Origin: JBIOHJ01 sp044448905
GTDB lineage: Bacteria; Bacteroidota; Bacteroidia; AKYH767-A; OLB10
DNA: 18,170 nucleotides
Reading direction: 5' to 3'
Assembly: GCA_044448905.1 (NCBI GenBank)
Contig: JBIOHJ010000066.1
Location: forward strand, 1-18,170
In this document: in pieces, positions 14,772 to 18,170 of the stretch
How positions within the stretch are numbered: the first letter of the stretch is position 1
How the letters are laid out: each line of letters opens with the position of its first letter
Translations under genes and position numbers: made by a program
The notes under the pieces: generated by a model
Told to the model about the DNA's origin: nothing
The model's input: only the letters and a program-made list of their open reading frames with translations
Databases searched by the model: none

Positions 14772-15995
14772 TTAGTTTTTAATAAACTTCCTTACAGCCT
14801 TTTCTTCTCCGTTATCAACAGTTATAAAATAAATTCCGTTTGAATAATTGCTCACATCAATTTTAGTTTCTTGTTTTCCGTTTACTGTTTCCGGTTGCAG
14901 GGAATAAACTTTTTTACCTTCAACATTTGTAATGGTTAATTCAATTTTCTTTTCAACTGCAGGCTGTAAACTGCAAACTATAAACTCACTTGCGGGGTTG
15001 GGAGAAATGGTAAATTGTAAATTGGTGGTTGTGGTTTCTTCAATGCCCGTTGTACATGTACTATCGGGAGTATACTCCCAAAAATCTTTTTTCATTGTAT
15101 GGTCATTTATCCACCCGGTTCCAACATAACCTTTATTTTCTACTGAAAATGCAACGCCCATTTCCCGCAAGCCTGGTCCAAAATTGGCTACTTGCGTCCA
15201 TGTATCATTAACAATGTTATATTTCCAAAAATCCGAAATGGTTCCGCTTCCTATCGAATATGTACCAGTTCCAACGTATCCAAAGGGGCAAATCCAAAAA
15301 GCGATGGACTCAGAGCGTGGTGTTCCAGCGAAATTTGCTTTTTGTGACCAGAAGTTAGTAGCAGGATCATATTCCCAGAAATCATTTGTCCCATTATCGA
15401 AATCAAATGTTCCGGTGCCTAAAAATCCTTTTATCCCATCAGAAAAACCAATAGCCACTAATCTTGCAATTCCACCAAAATTAGCTTTCTGTGTCCAGGT
15501 ATTTAAGGCCGGGTCATATTCCCAAAAGTCATTATACATAGTGTTAGGGCTGCTTCCCTGACCAGTTCCTATATAGCCTTTACTGCCGATTGAAAAACCA
15601 ACAGCATGGATTCTTTGCATTCCTCCAAAGTTAGATTTTTGAGTCCATGAATTTGTCGAAGGATCATATTCCCAAAAGTCATTAAAATATCCATTTCCCC
15701 AACCGATTCCCAAATAACCTTTGTTTCCGATAGAAAAACCAACTGCACCAAGTCTGCCTGTTACACCGAAATTTGCCTTTTGTGTCCAAATATTTGTTGT
15801 TGGATTATACTCCCAAAAATCAGTAGGATAATTACCGTTTGTATCTATACCTGTTCCAATATACCCATAACTTCCTATTGAGAATCCTGCGGCAAAAGTT
15901 CGCGGAGTTCCCCCAAAATCCGCCTTCTGCGTCCAGTAATCTCCTTTCGCGGAAAGCGAAAAGAAAATTAAAACACAAGCGCAGATGTTTTTCAT
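14772..15995 (-). CDS. Kelch-repeat secreted protein with T9SS sorting domain
   Basis: From the ATG at 15995 the protein has 407 residues. It has a signal peptide (MKNICACVLIFFSLSAKG). About six copies of a roughly 52-residue kelch-like unit follow: TQKADFGG then R-x-x-AxGFSIGxKGYIGTG, then DFWEYDPxxNxW. Together they predict a six-bladed beta-propeller (about 20-320). The C-terminal 85 residues are a type A sorting domain (FTISPNPASEFIVCSL, IELTITNVEGKKVYSL, YSNGIYFITVDNG). The ATG at 16034 would precede the signal with 13 extra residues, and a -7 element at 16020-16013 lies between the two ATGs, favouring 15995. The binding target (sugar, protein or other) cannot be told. The 13626-14765 gene follows after 6 bp. 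Confidence 0.88.
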   Translation of the reverse strand: MKNICACVLIFFSLSAKGDYWTQKADFGGTPRTFAAGFSIGSYGYIGTGIDTNGNYPTDFWEYNPTTNIWTQKANFGVTGRLGAVGFSIGNKGYLGIGWGNGYFNDFWEYDPSTNSWTQKSNFGGMQRIHAVGFSIGSKGYIGTGQGSSPNTMYNDFWEYDPALNTWTQKANFGGIARLVAIGFSDGIKGFLGTGTFDFDNGTNDFWEYDPATNFWSQKANFAGTPRSESIAFWICPFGYVGTGTYSIGSGTISDFWKYNIVNDTWTQVANFGPGLREMGVAFSVENKGYVGTGWINDHTMKKDFWEYTPDSTCTTGIEETTTTNLQFTISPNPASEFIVCSLQPAVEKKIELTITNVEGKKVYSLQPETVNGKQETKIDVSNYSNGIYFITVDNGEEKAVRKFIKN

Positions 15996-16012
15996 GGCAA
16001 ATAAATTCACAT

Positions 16013-16020
16013 CAAATGTA
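16013..16020 (-). promoter_or_regulatory. Candidate -7 element for the kelch gene
   Basis: On the minus strand TACATTTG matches TAnnTTTG exactly. The expected transcript start (near 16006) lies downstream of the ATG at 16034 and about 11 nt before the ATG at 15995. No -33 TTTG is seen at standard spacing. Confidence 0.45.
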
Positions 16021-16039
16021 TTAAAAATATTCATTCGTT

Positions 16040-16137
16040 CACCCCTGACCCCTAAAGGGGGATCGCAGAATTTACTTTCGAGAAAAAAAATTAATCCGAA
16101 AACTTTTCCGATTGTCCCCCTTTAGGGGTCAGGGGTG
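16040..16137. repeat. 22-bp perfect inverted repeat with 54-nt spacer
   Basis: The arms are 16040-16061 (starting CACCCCTGACCCCTAAAGGG) and 16116-16137 (ending TTTAGGGGTCAGGGGTG), exact reverse complements over 22 bp. Each arm is itself partly palindromic (CCCCTAAAGGGG). A partial copy of the arm end (AGGGGGTGTTTAT) follows at 16147-16159. This looks like a dispersed REP- or MITE-type element; this CCCCTTTAGGGG palindrome type is, to my knowledge, common between genes in Bacteroidota. Confidence 0.8.
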
Positions 16138-16250
16138 TTTATTACAGGGGGTGTTTATCAAAAAATCATCCTTTCAGCGTACATACTTTTTACAATAACA
16201 ATACGTCTTATACAATAGCAGGAAAAGTATTTCGATAAACTTTTTATCCG

Positions 16251-16544
16251 ATGCCTAAACGCAAAATACCGGGCGCATTTACTCCACGCATCATTGAGGC
16301 GCTGGATTGGATGAGCAAAGATTGCAGCTATAAACTGGCGGGAAATAAGATGGGAATCGGTGAAGAAGGAATCAAATCGCTTATGCGCAAAGGGCGCGAT
16401 ATTTCAGGACTGCATTGCATGAGTGCAATGCTGCGCAAAGCAGTGGAAGATGGCGAAATTGTAATTGAAGTGAAAAGAAAACCTTCGATGGCCCACTTTG
16501 TCCTTGAATGCCCATTCGAATTCCCGCCATTCCGCTTTTTATGA
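16251..16544 (+). CDS. Small HTH-type DNA-binding-like protein
   Basis: A 97-residue protein. Residues about 13-70 read like a LuxR/GerE-type helix-turn-helix: PRIIEALDWMSKDCSYKLAG, KMGIGEEGIKSLM, and GLHCMSAMLRKAVEDGEI. Compare the family pattern in which an EIL..M..G.SYKEIA helix is followed by L.IS..TVK and ends in ..A...G. The start MPKRKIPG is basic. The last 20 residues (AHFVLECPFEFPPFRFL) do not look like the family and may be a replaced or frayed end. There is no receiver domain. It lies about 105 bp before array 2 and the gene at 16946, both on the same strand, so it is a candidate regulator of them, which is an inference from position only. Confidence 0.6.
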   Translation: MPKRKIPGAFTPRIIEALDWMSKDCSYKLAGNKMGIGEEGIKSLMRKGRDISGLHCMSAMLRKAVEDGEIVIEVKRKPSMAHFVLECPFEFPPFRFL

Positions 16545-16623
16545 TGCCTATATTTAGGTCTTGATAGGCCGAAAACACCTGTTTTCCTTTGTACCCGTTA
16601 TTTCACCGAAAAGTTAACAGCGT

Positions 16624-16920
16624 TCATTGAATAGTTGTTATTAAGAACCTCCCGGCTAAAAGCCCGAACTTGTTCTCAGCCTCATCGGAACTGTTCTCAG
16701 CTTCATCGGAATTGTTCTCAGTCTCATCGGAATTGTTCTTAGCATTATAGGAACTGTTCTCAGTCTTATCGGAACTGTTCCCGGCTTCATTAGAATTGTT
16801 CTGAGGCTCTTTGAAATGATTCCCGGTTTCAGTGGAATAGTTTTTAGCTTCAGCGGTGTTGTTCTCAGCTTTATCGGAATGGTTTCTTATATTAAAAAAA
16901 CATAATTCACAATTAAAAAT
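16624..16920 (-). other. Open frame through array 2, probably non-coding
   Basis: The minus strand is open for 98 codons (then TGA) with polar heptads such as NSDEAEN, NTAEAKN, YSTETGN. It has no ATG, GTG or TTG start in frame and begins directly after a TAA. It is noted because arrays of 21 bp keep frame by construction; translation is not supported. Confidence 0.25.
16651..16902 (+). repeat. Array 2: degenerate tandem repeat, exact 21-bp period, upstream of the 16946-17869 gene
   Basis: The 400-bp gap between genes holds a short unassigned leader (16545-16650) and then this array. Ten units start at 16672, 16693, 16714, 16735, 16756, 16777, 16798, 16819, 16840 and 16861, each exactly 21 bp; degenerate edge units lie at 16651-16671 and 16882-16902. 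Consensus: GTTCTCAG at unit positions 1-8, a variable 9-12, ATCGGAA at 13-19, then CT or TT. Across each junction this makes GAA-N3-TTC (e.g. GAACTGTTC), a small dyad repeated every 21 bp. No frame breaks: plus reads VLSLIGT-like, minus NSDEAEN-like heptads, but neither has a usable start codon. Confidence 0.9.
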
Positions 16921-16945
16921 TTATAATTCATAATTCAATCAAAAC

Positions 16946-17869
16946 ATGCCCGAACCAATTTTAAGAGATTACAGTATTACAGATCCTGATATGATACAGG
17001 ATGCCCGTACCAAACATGCATCGTTTACCGAAGACAAAACCGATTTTGTGGCTTTTGATCCCGATTTTGCTGACCCTTATGCCGATGATTTCGAGGATGA
17101 AATTGATGCGGCTGAAGCTATGCCCGATGACGAAACTATATTAGACCAGCAGGCACAACTCACCGCAGCGGTTGAAGAAGAAATGCAAAAAAGCCGCGAT
17201 AAATACCAGGACAGCAAACCGTTTATCACGAAAGCTTTTCCCAATGATGCCGCCATTCAGAATGAATTCGGGTTTAACGATTACCGGCAGGCGCAAAAAG
17301 GGCAATCGACATTCATCAAATTCATGCTCAAGTTTCACAGCGTGGCTGATAAGTACAAAACACAATTGATTGCCGCAAATTATACACAGCCAAAAATTGA
17401 CGAGATACTTACCCGTTATACTGCACTGAAGGATGCCGACATTGCCCAGGAATTATTTATAAAAAACCGCCCGGTAAAAACACAGGAGCGCATCGAAAAA
17501 TATAACACAGCATGGAAAACCGAAACCGTTATTTGCACAGCCGGCAAACGCATTTATAAAAACAACTATGCCAAATACCAGCGCTACCTGCTGCCGCCCG
17601 GTGAAGAAGCGCCCGAAGCGCTTTCGATACGCGGTACGGTTACCAACGCTGCCACCAATGCACCGGAAGAGGATGTAAATGTTGAAATTACGGCTAACGG
17701 CATTTTAGTTACCACCAATGCGCAGGGAATTTACGGCATTGGCGGATTACCTGCGGGTACTTACACCGTTAAATTTTCAAAAGCCGGCTTGCAGGATGTG
17801 ATAAGAAATAATGTGGTGGTGGTTGATGGCGAGGTTACTACTGTGGATGTGCAGATGCAGTCGGTGTAA
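16946..17869 (+). CDS. Hypothetical protein: helical region plus carboxypeptidase-regulatory-like domain, downstream of a 21-bp array
   Basis: I do not recognise the full-length family. The 307 residues have no signal peptide. The N-terminus is acidic (1-95, DPDFADPYADDFEDEIDAAE). A helical region follows (about 105-205, QKGQSTFIKFMLKFHSVADK, YTQPKIDEILTRYTALKDAD, ERIEKYNTAWKTET). Residues about 226-305 are a carboxypeptidase-D-regulatory-like beta-sandwich: SIRGTVTNAATNAPEEDVNV, TNAQGIYGIGGLPAGTYTV, KFSKAGLQDVIRNNV and TTVDVQM. Such domains are usually exported; here no export signal is visible, which is unusual. The ATG at 16946 follows array 2 and an ATAATTCA-rich leader. Its arrangement parallels the 1889-2563 gene: array upstream, helices first, beta-sandwich last. 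It seems to be a single-gene unit. Confidence 0.75.
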   Translation: MPEPILRDYSITDPDMIQDARTKHASFTEDKTDFVAFDPDFADPYADDFEDEIDAAEAMPDDETILDQQAQLTAAVEEEMQKSRDKYQDSKPFITKAFPNDAAIQNEFGFNDYRQAQKGQSTFIKFMLKFHSVADKYKTQLIAANYTQPKIDEILTRYTALKDADIAQELFIKNRPVKTQERIEKYNTAWKTETVICTAGKRIYKNNYAKYQRYLLPPGEEAPEALSIRGTVTNAATNAPEEDVNVEITANGILVTTNAQGIYGIGGLPAGTYTVKFSKAGLQDVIRNNVVVVDGEVTTVDVQMQSV

Positions 17870-17877
17870 CTTTTCAA

Positions 17878-17989
17878 CGTCATTGCGACCGCGAGGAACG
17901 AAGCGGGAAGCAATCTGTTCATTGCTTGCAACAGGCAGATTGCTTCGTCACCCCTTTTTCTTTCCACCCCTACCTTCCTCGCAATGACG
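17878..17989. repeat. Nested palindromic element (MITE/REP-like)
   Basis: The outer arms are CGTCATTGCGA (17878-17888) and TCGCAATGACG (17979-17989); the inner arms are GAAGCAATCTG (17907-17917) and CAGATTGCTTC (17936-17946). GAGGAACGAAGC follows the first outer arm. The element, 112 bp long, resembles a palindromic repeat I know from many unrelated bacterial genomes (GTCATTGCGAGG...GCAATGACG). It starts 9 bp after the stop codon of the preceding gene, where it might also act as a bulky 3' hairpin. It carries no gene. Confidence 0.85.
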
Positions 17990-18035
17990 GAATAATTACC
18001 CCAATTATCCAATTACCATTTACCAAAAGAAAGAT

Positions 18036-18043
18036 TACTTTTG
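18036..18043 (+). promoter_or_regulatory. Candidate -7 element near the right edge
   Basis: TACTTTTG matches TAnnTTTG exactly and lies 25 bp before an ATG at 18068. No clear -33 partner. Confidence 0.4.
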
Positions 18044-18067
18044 ATATCGATTTAAAATTTTTCGCTG

Positions 18068-18170
18068 ATGCTGAACAGTTTTTATGAAATAAAAAATGTG
18101 AAGTCCCGATTTTTATCGGGAAAAAACATTTATAGAATTATTTTTCTTTTTTTCTCCCTCCCCCTCGGGG
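18068..18170 (+). CDS. Possible start of a gene cut by the window edge
   Basis: From the ATG at 18068 the frame stays open to the window end (34 codons): MLNSFYEIKNVKSRF, LSGKNIYRII, FLFFSLPLG. A hydrophobic segment begins near residue 22, so it could be a signal or membrane anchor. A -7 element lies 25 bp before the ATG. The middle (KSRFLSG) is encoded by a CCCGAT/ATCGGG palindrome, which could instead mean that this is non-coding leader. Too short to name. Confidence 0.3.
   Translation, partial: MLNSFYEIKNVKSRFLSGKNIYRIIFLFFSLPLG
18105..18120. repeat. Short palindrome CCCGAT-TTTT-ATCGGG
   Basis: A 6-bp perfect stem with a TTTT loop, followed by A6 on the plus strand (T6 before it on the minus strand). 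It lacks a U-tract in the plus direction. It resembles the TCCCGA/TCGGGA palindromes at 4199 and 7028. Confidence 0.45.

Noticed and set aside
15184..15561. Plus-strand 125-aa ORF
   Set aside because: Its repeats are the mirror of the kelch repeats on the minus strand.
16651..16902. CRISPR array
   Set aside because: Units are contiguous 21-bp repeats without spacers and no cas genes are present.

Overview
The window looks like part of a Bacteroidota chromosome. Four gene products carry C-terminal type IX secretion (T9SS, Por) sorting domains, several genes have the Bacteroidota -7 promoter element TAnnTTTG with AT-rich leaders instead of strong Shine-Dalgarno sites, and the intergenic palindromes are of the GC-rich kind common in this phylum. 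I cannot assign a genus. The species looks uncultured or little studied.

Layout: 1-823 is the ribosomal pair rpsP-rimM on the minus strand (rimM is cut by the window edge). 1040-1840 is an M48 metalloprotease lipoprotein. 1889-2563 (minus) is an unrecognised protein without a signal peptide, and its upstream region (2608-2838) is an AT-rich degenerate tandem array with an exact 21-bp period. 2891-3973 holds a divergent pair: a small membrane protein and a TonB-like/TPR protein. 4076-9324 is a plus-strand block of housekeeping and lipid genes: sucC, an agmatinase/arginase-family gene, a fatty-acid hydroxylase, a biotin carboxylase and a DUF4294-type exported protein. 9372-10139 (minus) is a T9SS cargo protein.

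10213-10733 is a tRNA-Met gene with its own promoter. Downstream of it lies a GIY-YIG nuclease gene framed by two degenerate copies of the tRNA 3' half, both carrying a 16-bp palindrome in the variable-loop region. 10791-16034 holds three more T9SS cargo proteins: a subtilisin-like protease (plus), then on the minus strand a kelch-type protein and a second protein in tandem with near-identical C-terminal sorting domains.

16040-18170 is an accessory region. It holds a 22-bp inverted repeat, a 97-aa protein with a LuxR-like helix-turn-helix, a second 21-bp tandem array (16651-16902), a 307-aa protein with a C-terminal carboxypeptidase-regulatory-like domain and no signal peptide, a nested-palindrome MITE-like repeat, and perhaps the start of another gene.

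The most interesting signal is the parallel between the two arrays. Each has about 10 strongly diverged units in perfect 21-bp register without indels, is about 210-250 bp long, and ends roughly 45-65 bp before the start codon of a signal-less protein built as an N-terminal helical region plus a C-terminal beta-sandwich. The two arrays share no obvious sequence, so period and placement seem to be what is kept. The second signal is the GIY-YIG/tRNA-Met cassette. No computation or database search was possible, so all family names rest on motif recognition.
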